DNA from: Marthasterias glacialis
Lineage: Eukaryota > Echinodermata > Asteroidea > Forcipulatida > Asteriidae
Length of the DNA stretch: 64,000 bases
Reading direction: 5' to 3'
Assembly: GCA_911728455.2 (NCBI GenBank)
Contig: OU452230.1
Location: 13,923,490 to 13,987,489, forward strand
Shown: positions 45,686 to 56,811 of the stretch, in pieces
Position numbering within the stretch: position 1 is the first letter of the stretch
Layout of the letters: the number at the start of each line of letters is the position of its first letter
Notes under the pieces: generated by a model
Told to the model about the DNA's origin: nothing
Databases searched by the model: none
Seen by the model: only the letters and a program-made list of their open reading frames with translations
Translations under genes and position numbers: made by a program

Positions 45686-47305
45686 TTAGAGTAGTTTTGA
45701 ACAAATGCAGGTAAGAGAGACTGGACGATAATTTGATGTCTTCGTGCATTCTCCTTTTTTAAAGAGGGGTGTGATGTTGGTGCGAAGCCAATGTGAGGGA
45801 ACCTCACCAGTATCCAAAGATTTCTGGAAGATGATGCTCAATGCAGGGGCTATTTCCTCAGCAGCAAGTTTGGGGATTCTTGCCGGGATTTCATCTGACC
45901 CTGAAGCCTTGATAGGGTTTATGTCACAAAGTAGCTTGGTGACAACCTCCACTGAGATAACAACTTCTGGCATGATGGGATTTGAGGAATCAGGCACATG
46001 AGGTAATTCAGGATTTTCATGAGTAAAGACAGAACTAAATTGGTCGTTCAATATTTCGACTTCAGTTTGTTACGTCAGTTCGTTTCAAAATTGGGATACC
46101 TACAGTATCAACACTCAAGCTCTTGATGAAGGACCAAAATTTCTGAGCAACTTTTTTAATCTCCTGTAAGCGTTCATGTACATACATGTACATGTAGTCT
46201 TGCATTCCTTTTTGAATCTCACGTAGCTTTCTTCACTTCTGTTTTTCTTGTGGTTGTTGTAAGCTCTTTGCTTACATTTATGCAAGCACCTCACTCTCTT
46301 TTTTATCCATGGTGTTTTATTTTGTTTGAAAATAGAATGTGTGTATTCATAGCTGATTGAAGCTTGTTTTGGAACTCGTCATAAAGGTCGTTGACTGAGG
46401 TATTGAAAAAAATCTCTGGAAGAAAATTCTTTACTCCAATTGCCAACGTCATCTAGGAGAGCTTGAGTGTCGACCTTATGAAATAATATACCTTGTGGGT
46501 TATTAGCACTAATGTTGATTGAAGGAACATCGTCGTGATCACTAATGCCTGGAGTGACAGTTGCTCTCTCGACAAGGGTAGAGTTAGATGTGAAGAACAA
46601 ATCTTCAGTGTTCCTGCCTCTAGTAGGATCACGAACCATTTGGCCGAGACCAAAGTCATTTGCAATATCTATCATCTGCTTGGAGAGACCAACGTAAGAA
46701 CCACCGAGCATGACAGACAAAGTTTCCCAATCAACATCTTGAAGATAAAATTCCCTCTGAGATTTAGTTTTTGTTCTGTTTCAGAATTCACGTAGTTCGC
46801 TCATGTATGCGGTGGTGCAGCCAAACTTTTGCGACCTATAAAATGCACCGATAGTAACATCTTTAGAACCTTTGATTTTGATTGTGACCCAGACTGCTTT
46901 ACAGTCTGCCTCCAGGTCCACTCTATGAGTAGCTATGAGGTCGTTCCTAACGGCAATGAGTACGCCTACCACTCATGGAGCTGTCCTCGGTGCGGTCCTT
47001 ACGATAGACCGAGAAGTGAGGCGGAAATAGTTCCATGCATGCAACTTTCAGCTGATCAGCTGATTTTCTTGTTTTTGGTTTCCCAGCTGTGCCATTGAAA
47101 ATTCAAAAACACAGTACAAATTGTTGTTGTGCCAGGCACTTTCCTTGTTTTTTTGACAAATTTCAGTTGCATGCCTGTAGCTCACTGCTGTTGACAGAAC
47201 TGTCCAGATGAGTTTCAGTTCCAATAGTAGTATCAGGATGGTAGTTGTCGGTTGTGAGGGCTAAGTCTGCAACTTTATTCCTGATACTGCAAAAGTGAAA
47301 GATCA
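45686..47305 (-). mobile_element. CR1/L2-like LINE fragment (endonuclease to RT N-terminus)
   Basis: On the - strand the order is NKVADLALTTDNYHPD and GTETHL (near 47250), FSVYRKDRTEDSS (near 47020), GVLIAVRNDLIATHR (46950) and TIGAFYRSQ, all endonuclease. Then comes GLGQMVRDPTRGRNT with PGISDHD (46379-46720). The RT N-terminus has IKASGSDEIPARI, WLRTNITPLFKKGE and NYRPVSLT (45686-46051). The RT core and 3' end are lost. A DIRS terminal repeat begins 33 bases beyond its 5' side. Confidence 0.85.
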
Positions 47306-47564
47306 TGGCCTTTATTGATTGTCTTTTTAAAATAGGAGTCTACTTCACTCATACATTAATACCTGTAGAGCGAATTACTACATTTGCACATTTCCCTAGG
47401 CCGCCAGGCAAAAAGCCAAGAGTTTTATCAACAGTGCCCTCTGGCGCCCCACCCACAATGTCCTGCGGCATGTACACCCCATGTGCTCCCTCTTTCCTCT
47501 TAGCCACAGGCCGGTTAGGACGTAATTTCCTGTTCAACTTTTTTATCGTCTTTCCCGTCATTTA

Positions 47565-48960
47565 TTGCTAGAGAAGTTATTTATTAAAACGTGTTTTAAT
47601 ACCACGGGTAGCCTGGTCGGGCTTTTATCCGGGTTCCCGAGCCAGTCGGCTCCCTCCCACCCCATGGGGCTGGGGGCGCTGTTGACCGGCATGGATACCG
47701 GCATTTCTGTGCAGACTAACCGGGATTTCCTTGGTTTAGCTGCCTCGATATTTTCACGCTCGCAGTGGTTGGCCTCAGCTTCGGATTTCTCTCGATGTTC
47801 AGGCATCCCCATGCCCCAGACTTCATCCGAATTTTCATCGGATTCTCTACGGGGCTGTTCAAAGAAGAAGGTGAAGAAATTGAGTTCTGAAACATCGTAC
47901 TGTAACGATACGATTTCGAGGGCTGAGTTTTTACAGGCTTTTAGCACCATCTCGGCCTCTATTTCAGCCCTTGCTGCCCTATGGTAGGTGGCCGCTACGA
48001 TCGGCCCCTTCAAGGTGGCAAGTTATGCTCAACAGCCATCGGTGGTTGGCCATGGCTGGATAGCTCAAGCTCAAAGGGATTTCCCACACACGGTGCTGGC
48101 GTCGCCTCCGGCCTTGAGCCTGCACCCACTGATGTCACTTGTTTCTGACGCGGGTGCACAGACACGGGCCTGTGACCCCGACCAACGTTCCAGCGGTTCA
48201 CGTTCCCCAGAGTCTACTCGTCCCTCACGCTCGGCAACTCCGACGTAGAGAGGGACATGTTGGTCCAGATGCAGCATTTATCCATCGCGGAGATGGAGCT
48301 CCACGTGGTACAACGCGATATGATCTTCAACTTCCCGCCGCGGCGGAGGCACAACAATCTGATCATAAATCTTTCAAGCACAGAACGGGGACTGCCTCGG
48401 GATCAGACAAGGCTTTTCCGGTGCTCCCCCTGGATCACGTCTGCGTGGATGGCATTAAAAAAGTTATGTCTACAGACAAGTGGACTGCGTACAACAGACG
48501 GAAACTTGATTACTCTGCAGATGCGGGAACTCCGGCGTCCAAACGATGTTTTCCAGACAAGACACGGGAAAGTTTCGAGACCACTTTAAGAAGGTTGGAT
48601 ACGGCATCTAGGGGAAATGTGCTGGATGCACTGTTTCTGCCTTCGCCTGGGGCCCACAAACATTTTGAATCTCTCCCATTATCGGGGGCAGACCTTTTCA
48701 ATGGCAAGTTCGAAGAGTTAATGCAAGCTGAGTCTAAACGACTGAAGGCAACGGAGAAGATTAATTTAAAGAAACCATCTACTCCTACCACCAAGACACT
48801 GCAAACCAAGGGTAAAGCGACATTCACCATTCCTCGTAGCAGACCCGTGAAGTCCAATCGCGGTGGTTTTCGTAACCGCACGGATAGTGTCTCGGGTGCA
48901 CGCTCCGCACTGCTACAGCAGTCCTCCGGTCAGCGCCCCTTTTCAGGGCATGGTTTCTGA
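47565..48960 (+). pseudogene. DIRS copy B gag-like region
   Basis: Frames include SASDFSRCSGIPMPQTSSEF and FLQAFSTISASISALAALW before a stop, then VQMQHLSIAEMELHVVQRDM. A longer uninterrupted end (about 48420-48959) has VMSTDKWTAYNRRKLDY, KFEELMQAESKRLKATEKIN and a basic tail. It is colinear with the region at 36440-38100 of the first element. Confidence 0.7.
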
Positions 48961-49058
48961 GCACCCGCCCCCCGCTATCCCGGGGGTTGGCCCAAGTGAC
49001 TTAATAGGCTACGGGCGACCAAGGTTACGTCCAACAGGTGGGTGCTCGACTCCGTTGA

Positions 49059-49611
49059 TTGGGGGACATTGTCGTCCGTCCAACCCCAATCCCGTCTGAT
49101 CCGATGAAACGCTGGGTCCTCGAGGAGGAAATCAACTCCCTCCTCGAGAAGCGAGTGGTGCGGATTGTTCCCGATGGGGAGACGCGTTTGGGGTTCATGT
49201 CGACCTTCTTCTTGGTACTGAAGGAGACCGGCATGTGGCGGCCGATTCTCAACCTAAAGCCTCTAAACAGGCTGATCCGCCCGAGGCGTTTTCGGATGGA
49301 CACACTAAAAATTATTTTAGAGTCCGTTCCAACGCCGGCGTGGGCAGCTTCCTTGGACTTGAAGGATGCTTACCTTCATGTCCCAATCCGAGCGAAACAC
49401 TACAAATTCCTGCGGTTCCTTACGAATTACATTGCTCCCGTTCGGCCTGTCTACCTCTCCTCGGGTATTCACCCGGATTGTGAGGGCAGTCGGGGCCGCC
49501 TTGCGGAGAAGGGGGTTCATGATTTTCATGTATCTGGATGATTGGTTCATCGTAGGCAGATCCCCCCAGGCTGCGGAAGAGGCGATCACTCAAACTTGGT
49601 GCCTCACTTGA
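49059..49611 (+). pseudogene. DIRS copy B reverse transcriptase, one frameshift, truncated
   Basis: Motifs in order are RPTPIPSDP, WRPILNLKPLNRLI, RRFRMDTLKIIL and SLDLKDAYLHVPI (motif A, catalytic Asp). A frame change follows near 49430, then PFGLSTSPRVFTRIVRAVG and FMIFMYLDDWFIVG (motif C). It stops at 49611. It is better preserved than the RT at 38272 because motif A is retained. Confidence 0.88.
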
Positions 49612-49630
49612 ATTTTTTTTGTGCGAGTGC

Positions 49631-49757
49631 AGTAATTTTCGGCTTACATTACTGACACGTTGGCCCATAAGCCGCCCGGCCCATAAGCCGCGTGAAACTT
49701 TTTGCGGGCGAAAAACAACCAGCAAGCGGCGGCTTATAGGCCGAAAATTATGGTACT
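49631..49757. mobile_element. Small MITE with AATTTTCGGC ends
   Basis: AGTAATTTTCGGCTTA at 49631 is matched inverted by TAGGCCGAAAATTATGGTACT (49737-49757). Inside, GGCCCATAAGCCGC occurs twice. This CGGCTTATAGGCCGAAAATT type recurs in marine invertebrate genomes as far as I recall. The superfamily is unknown. Confidence 0.6.
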
Positions 49758-50996
49758 AGAAACTAGACACTTAGTGTTACCCCAAGGACAAACACTAGGC
49801 TGTTCTGATAATGTTGATACCTTTTGAAACCACAATGACAAAAAGTTGTTTCTCTAACAAAGTTGAATAATCACTTACATGTACAGTGTTTTCTTTTAGA
49901 CTTGTCAATGCCAAAATATTAAGACACTACCTAGTACTCAAATAAAAAGTATTTATAAAGAACTGTTATGGGATTTACGAATGTTTTTTTAAATTTATTT
50001 GTTATTCATCAAAGTTGTGACAATTTACAAAAAAAAGAAAAATAGTTTAACACTTTACGAAAAAAACAGTCATAATAATTGTAAGATATAACAAAAAGTG
50101 AAGAAAAGTAGTAAACCACGGTAAAATTGTAGTTATGTCAAATTAAAGAGTACCAGTTTCTGCGATGGATATCTAGTTTATCTCTTTTGTTGGCAATATA
50201 AAATTTAGTTCTCTCCATCATTTTAACCAAGTTGATAAAATTCGCAATTTGTGGAGAGTTCTTATTGAACTTACATTGATAAATGTACTGTTTACCTAAA
50301 ATAGTTAAATAAATAATAAAAAGGTCTGGATCATAGATATTATAACCAAACATAATTGAATAATCTGAAAGGACAATCGTAACATTACAAGTAGACGTTA
50401 ACCATTCCTCAACCTTCTTCCAGAAATTAAAACAAATCGTCATTTTTCTCAGGGACCAGTTTACAAAAAGTACATAAAAGAGTGTCATTCAGACCAATTT
50501 TATGAAGAAATATATTGTTAATCGTTAATCTGTGTAAAATATTAAACTAAAACTCTCTATCCTTGACATCTAGAACACATTTAAAGGGGGAAAAAAAAAA
50601 AGATCCCACTAGTTTTCTTGAATATGGTACATCTCACTCCACTTATTAATAATTTTGGTACATACTTCTGACTTTATCCGCCAGAGAATTATAAACCTCT
50701 TTAACAAAGTGTTTACTTGTGATATTCAAAAAGATTGGGACATCTGGCAAATTCCTGCTCTGAAATCTATCTTTCCAGTTCCAAGGAATTGCTTTTAAAA
50801 CACCTAAACACACAATAAAATTACTCTTAATATTGAACTTAGAAGTAAATTCTTTTTAGGTAAAAAAATTCCCCGAGGTCTGACAAGAGATGCCGAATTT
50901 TACAAATCCCTGCGTCAAACTAGTGTCTATAAAAAAGTGACCGACCCTGGACATTAATAAAAGAATTAGACCAAAGAGTCTGATAACAATACTTAA

Positions 50997-52055
50997 AGTG
51001 GGGCTCTAACGAGCTTTTACAAAACAAGTTATTACATTATTGTGACTAAGTAGCCATAGATAGCGATTAATATTTTTTTAAAAAAATTATTTAGCACTGG
51101 AAAATACTGTCTAAAAATGCACTCTTTCGAGCGGCATTTGCAAACGAAAATCAAAACGGCTCACAGCGCTAATTGTATGCTAATGATATGCATATGACCC
51201 CTTGACACCAACACTGGGTAAAACGTGTGGTTACAGATGAGATTGACAACTTGACTAAGTTCTGTTTATAAATAATGTACGATCACTATCACGGCGCTTA
51301 CCAGTCGGTGTTCATTACCGCATCTGTGGCTTCCTAGGCGTCCCGAGGCTCCACTCCGCCAGCCGGCGGTCGTCGGCTTGAAACGATAAAGTTCAACACC
51401 GCAAACAACCACCGCTGGACCAGCCGCACCGCGGGTCACTTCAAGTTCACTCACGTCGTGTTGTTCAGCCCCACCAACTTCTCCCAAATCGCTGGACGAC
51501 CGACTCAGAAGAGTCGCCCATGTTACTGGTTATTTCGTATTAAAGTTGTACACATGTACATGTATTATACAAGCAGAATGTTCAATACACAGACGTGTTG
51601 AATACAGTACTCGTCCAATCGATTGTGCACTGAACCAAATACATGCCAACTTACCCTCAAAATTAGGCTTAACAAAACCCCAAAATTCCTTGAAATAAAC
51701 AATTTTAAATCGCTCCCTGGTTTTGTGTGTGTTGACTTGTAAGTTAAAAAGTCAAATTCACTGCTGTTTTGTTTTTAAATTTTGAGTTTCTTCGGCATAC
51801 TGGGTTAACTTCTATACACAAGCAATGAACACAAAAACAACTGGGGATACAGTGACGTCATGAGTCGTTTGTCACATGGTTTGCGTGACCTTGCGTTTTT
51901 CTGATTTTCTGCTGCAAGTGTTTGGGAGGAAAATGTTTTTTTCGCTTTTCATGATGTGGCTAGGGACTCGTATTATACATTTTTTAAATCCTTAGGACTT
52001 CAGCTATAAGATATGTGGTGGAAGTCTATTCTTAAAAAAACGTTAGAGCCCCACT
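50997..52055. mobile_element. TTAA-flanked transposon nested in the LINE (1059 bp)
   Basis: The 15-bp inverted ends AGTGGGGCTCTAACG (50997-51011) and CGTTAGAGCCCCACT (52041-52055) are perfect. TTAA flanks both (50993-50996 and 52056-52059). TTAA duplication is known for piggyBac and Kolobok transposons. A GC-rich island at 51290-51500 carries a 73-codon - strand open frame (GCGVELYRF-type, not recognised). No transposase is recognised, so it is non-autonomous. Confidence 0.85.
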
Positions 52056-52722
52056 TTAAACAATGAAAGGGGAGGCTTATTGGTTAAACGACTCCAGGTC
52101 AACAAAATGTCATGCAACAGAGACGAATTCATATTCAACAAGTTCACCAAATGTAGGGTAAAATTCCCTTAGAACATTATCAGGCCTCTTCCAAGCACCT
52201 TTTTTCTTCGTCCAGAAGCTGCTTCACCCAGGATGCCTTTAGTGCATAAACATGTTGTTCAATATTAATCATATTAAGCCCTCCTTGATCAGTATGTTTA
52301 GTTTAATCTGGCTTATTATTCCACGCAAAAGAGAAAAAAAGCTTATTGATTTTTTCGAAGAATGAGTTATCAGAATTTGGTAAAACTGAAGAAACAAAGG
52401 TCAACTTAGGCATAGTTAACGATTTCAAGATAAAACAATCCTGCCTTGTAACGACAAATTCCTCATATTCAAAATTGTTAAATTATTCTCAATAGATGTT
52501 AAAATAGGGAGGAAATTCAAATTAAAAAGTTGCTCCTTAGAAAAAGAAAAGGTAACACCAAGTGCTTTAAAGGTGCTTATTCCACTTCAAATCTAACTCC
52601 GGAAAAATAAACACTTCACTATTTCTACTTGAGCCAATAGGAATAACCTCTGATTTATTCCAGTTTATGGTCTAGCGTGAAACACACTTAAACTCTTTCC
52701 AGAACCTTCCCCAACGATTTCT

Positions 52723-53533
52723 CTACCCATCCAAAACAATTGTAGTGTCGTCTGCAAATTGGAAAATTTTGAGAGGCTGACCATTTACTTGAAGATCAGA
52801 AACATCTTGGTTATTCCAAATAACTGAAGCCAGGGGCTCAACTGCTAAAATAAATAGATAAGGAGATAATGGACAACCTTGCCTCACACCCCGTAATAAT
52901 GAAAATAATTCAGAAGAATAGGCATTGTTAATCATGGTGGTTTCAATGTTGGTATAACAATTTTTGACCCATTTTTCTCAAATCCTTGCCAAAACCATAA
53001 TACAACAAAGCTTTATCCACATACTGCCATTCCAACTTATCAAAAGTTTTTTCAAAATCAACACAAAGTAACATACCAGGGATATTTTTATCTTCTGTAT
53101 AATGCAAAGCTTCAAGAATAGTGACAATATTTTCTCCAATGTATTTACCCTGGATAAAACCGATTTGATCTTGGCCAGTGAGAGTGGTCATATAATTCTT
53201 AATTCTAAAAGCAATGGCTTTTGCAGCAATCTTATAATTGGTATTCAAAATTGATTTTGGCCGCCAACTACCTAATATGAGAGGGTTTTTATTTTTCTTG
53301 GGCAGGATCGTATTAACACCTGTACGCTGTGAAACTGATATTCCACCAAATTCGAAAGCAAAATTAAGAGCGTCTATAAGAAGAAATTTTATGTCAGGCC
53401 ACAAAATCTTATAAAACTCTGCTGGGAGACCATCGGTCTCTGGCGTCTTACCATTTTCAAGAGAATTAATGATTTTAAAACATTCCTCTATTGAAAGCAA
53501 ACCTTCACAATCTTTCTTGGCATTCTCCGGCAA
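52723..53533 (-). pseudogene. LINE reverse transcriptase, one frameshift
   Basis: In order: ENGKTPETDGLPAEFYKILW, GQDQIGFIQGKYIGENI, and LLCVDFEKTFDKLEW (motif A, Asp kept). A frame change lies near 52940, then come GVRQGCPLSPYLFILAVEPL (motif B) and FQFADDTTIVLDG (motif C, both Asp kept). The spelling is that of L1/Tx1 elements. Only one frame break separates the two halves. Confidence 0.88.
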
Positions 53534-54435
53534 GACATTTGCATGAGGCTGAGGAAAATACTGGTCACAAAGAAGATTATCAAAATGATTAGTTTAAAAG
53601 AAGATTGATATATAAATTGTAATAAAATGCACGTTCTGCAAGCAAAATCTTTTTTTGGAATGGTCTCAACATAGTCATCGATATTCCATTTAGAAATGGT
53701 TTTATTAACATATTTCTGTTCTCTAAATTAAGAAAATACTAAGTGCTTTTTTCCCCCTCCTCATGCCACCTTGCCTTCGAACAAAGTAAAATACCATTAG
53801 TTTTGTCCTCAATAATACCCTCAAAGTCTTTTTTTCATTTTATTTAATGCATCGAAAATCTGAAGAACATTGGGGTTAGTAGTACACAGCTGCTGCTTAA
53901 TCCTTTTTTTTAAATGTTTCTTCCTAGAAGAAAATTTAGTGGAGAACCCACAAATACTGCAATTAACCATTTCCCACCGCAAAGCTGGATTACAGGGTGC
54001 ATTATCTAAAGCAGAGGAATGAATTACTTCTTTCAACTCCTTTAAATATTTGGTATCATTGAGCAAAAAAGAGTTAGGTTTCCAGGACCCCAAGGCTCTG
54101 AACCAATCATAAAAGAAATAGTGATTAAAGAATGGTCTGACTTAAAGCCACTAACAATATCTGCATTATCAATACGTGAAATCAAACCAAAAGAGACTAG
54201 AAAAAAATCAAGTCTGCAGAAAATAGGTGGTAAAAAATTTGAAACCCAGGTGTATCTTTAAGAATCGGGATTCCTATCGCGCCAAATATCTTTTAAATCA
54301 AAATTATCCTTAAGAGCAAACAATTCTTTTTTCGCTGCAAAATTTGTATGGAGGCGACCTCGAAATTTATCTAGGGAAAAATCTTGAACAATATTGAAGT
54401 CGCCTCCTAAAATAATATGACCTCCTGCATAATTA

Positions 54436-54840
54436 TCAATAACATTCGAAATTTCTTAAAAAAAAGTCTTGATCATCATCATTAGGACCATAAATATTGA
54501 TAAGAGAAATATTATCATCGTCAATACAGACATTCAATAATAAAATACGACCCCTAGGATCCAGCCAAGTAATAAGAATGTCAAATTGGAAAGAAGGATT
54601 AAAAAGAATACAAACACCCGCACTGTTGGAGGAAAAATTATTAAAAACGATTTTATAACCCCACTCACTGATCCAAGTTTTATCTATTTCTGGGGTACTG
54701 TGAGTTTCTTGGAGGAAACAAATATACACAGATTTTTTATGAAGCCAAGTAAAAAACTGTCTCCTCTTGGGAAAATTATTCCAACCCCTGGCATTAAAGG
54801 AAACAATAGACAACTTATTAAAATTATTCATCCCAAACAA
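54436..54840 (-). pseudogene. LINE APE-type endonuclease
   Basis: It starts near MNNFNKLSIVSFNARGWNN. The N of SFNARG and the E of FLQETHS are catalytic positions of APE endonucleases and are kept; INIYGPNDD follows. The frame is lost at 54436, before the C-terminal SDH motif would be reached. Confidence 0.85.
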
Positions 54841-55198
54841 GATTTTGATTTACAAATAAAATATACATACAAACTTTAACCACATACTTGATGAAATTAA
54901 TAATAAACTGCTTTGATGATTTTTATTATGAACACAAAGGGGTGGAGCAGGAAAGGAAAGGGACATGGGAGAGGGAAGGGAGGGGGGTTCGGAGAGATGG
55001 GGAAGGTTGAGGAGAAAAAAGGGGGAAAAACAGCTGGATGCACAAACTCTGGGTAACACTGATACTGCCCTTAGGAATGGCACAACAACCCTGCTCCGTT
55101 GGGAGCCTTATAAGCGTATTGGCCTTGGTAATTTCACCCACAGCTCCCAGATAAATTAAAAGAATTTATAAAGAACTGTTATGGGATTTATGAATGTT

Positions 55199-56753
55199 AC
55201 TTGTAATTTGGATGCTATTTCTTCGTGTGAAATAATCAGTAAGGTGTTTTTTTTGTGTCCACCGAAACAAACGCCTAATTTTTTCAACATTAAACAAGTC
55301 TGAGCTTTTTTTGTGACAATATCACGTTTGTTTTGGCACTTGGAGCATTCTGTATGATGTTGTTTTATTTTCTTTACTTCAGTCAGAATAACAACTTACT
55401 TGTATTTTAAGAGGTTTGTCATTAGTTTGTGTAGTGGTTTATCCTCTTCTTGAAGCTGACACAAAATTAAATACATTATTTTTAAAATAAAGGTTGCATG
55501 GCCCGAATGATCGAATCTTGACAGATGATGCTGTTTCAAAATGAAACCATACTAAATTTTGTGCATGCCATGAGCACAAAATTCATGTAACATGCAAAAT
55601 TGTTTGGACATGGCTGATGGATGTGATTTATGTACTACTAATCTTTACTACAAACCAATGTCAGAATTCATGCGAGTTTTCTCTCCATTTTGTTTTTCTT
55701 TAATTAACATTTACTTAATCTAATAGAATAGTTAACTTAAACATCCATTTGTTCCAAATTACATTTATACTTACAAACTGATTGTTTAATTAAGCAAGTA
55801 CCAATATGTTATTAACTTGGAAAGTTAGAAACCAGTTAAATATGTTGTAGTCCAATAATTTGGATAATTCAATTGGTTTAATATTCAAACCATCAAGATT
55901 CTTAAACTATTTTCCCTGACGTATACCCATAAAATTTTAAAACCGTTTCTACTGATTTACCTATTTTAACATGTAAACCAAAACTATTAATTCCTTAAAT
56001 AATAATACCAACGACACTGGTTTTTGAGGGGAAAATCGCCTCTGAGCTCTGCTTACACCTATCAATGCTGTGAAATTTTTTCAAACGCAACTTGTTGGAT
56101 TTGGTGATATTATTCAGATAACAATATATTTAACACATTATAAATAGCACAGTATCACGCTATTATTCAAAGGACTCCCAACTCCATAGAAGTTGTTGAC
56201 AATAATCGTTTTGGCATGGCAGGAAGGAGGGGACGGAGGTGGCGTTTTGAATGTTGTCTGCTGATTACTGTGCAGTCCAGAAAGCAAGTGAGCCTTTACA
56301 ATATGTGAGGCTTTCTACCCCACTGTACGCCTTATTCCTGTTATGTAGCTATTACACAACTTGCTCAAAGAAGAATAGCTTTGATTGCCTTTTGTTCATG
56401 TGCACTGTTAACATCACTTCTTTTCTGCGTGCTTGCATTGCAAGTACTTACAACAACCTATTGTGATCAGATGTCCATAAATATCATTAAGACATGCTTA
56501 ATTTATTTTTAATGTCAGGATCCCGACAATGATTCAATTTTAGTTTTTATATAATTACCTCTAATCATTAGCGGATTTTTTTCATGCAATACCTTGTTAC
56601 TTTCTTAAATCTAAAAAATAGCTATTTAAAATGTTGATATAAATTTTGGGTCAAGTTGGAAAAATATCGGACCTATAACCTTTAAGTTTTCAACATGCCA
56701 AGTTCAACATTGTCAAGGTGTTATTTCTCAATTATCTGCTTCTTGTTTTTCAG
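55199..56753. other. PIK3C3 intron 2, last part; no gene seen
   Basis: AT-rich sequence with no recognisable transposon ends. It leads into the polypyrimidine tract of exon 3. Confidence 0.6.
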
Positions 56754-56811
56754 CTGGAATGAATGGCTGACACTTCCTGTGAAATACAGCGATTTACCAA
56801 GAAATGCAAAG
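56754..56811 (+). CDS. PIK3C3: PIK3C3 (VPS34) coding exon 3
   Basis: A 58-base exon has a strong acceptor (TTGTTTTTCAG, ending at 56753) and a GTAAGT donor at 56812. The first base completes the asparagine codon left by exon 2. Nineteen codons follow, reading WNEWLTLPVKYSDLPRNAK; vertebrate PIK3C3 has WNEWLKLPVKYPDLPRNAQ at this point. This is the C2-domain strand preceding VALTIWD in vertebrates. The exon ends in phase 0, consistent with the partial exon at the window end. A 22-kb intron full of transposons lies upstream and a 7.2-kb intron downstream. Confidence 0.97.

Larger units (their letters stand above)
47338..49614 (+). mobile_element. DIRS copy B, 5' part only
   Basis: The left terminal repeat starts at 47338 (GTCTACTTCACTCATAC...ACCTGTAGAGCG). 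Gag-like frames run from about 47565 to 48960 with several stops. RT follows from 49059 and ends abruptly at 49614 after the YLDD box. No RNase H or recombinase is present. A small MITE lies directly beyond the break. Confidence 0.8.
49986..55163 (-). mobile_element. Full-length L1/Tx1-type LINE with 35-bp target duplication
   Basis: Direct repeats at 49951-49985 and 55164-55198 differ at one base (ATTTATAAAGAAC...GAATGTT) and bracket the element. The poly-A end is at 49986 (a T-run on +). Reading from 55163 on the - strand come a pyrimidine-rich leader, APE endonuclease (54436-54840), a linker with a CxxC motif (53821-54093), RT (52723-53533) and a decayed C-terminus (50138-50490 still open). 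Frameshifts make it inactive. A TTAA transposon lies inside at 50997-52055. Confidence 0.88.
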
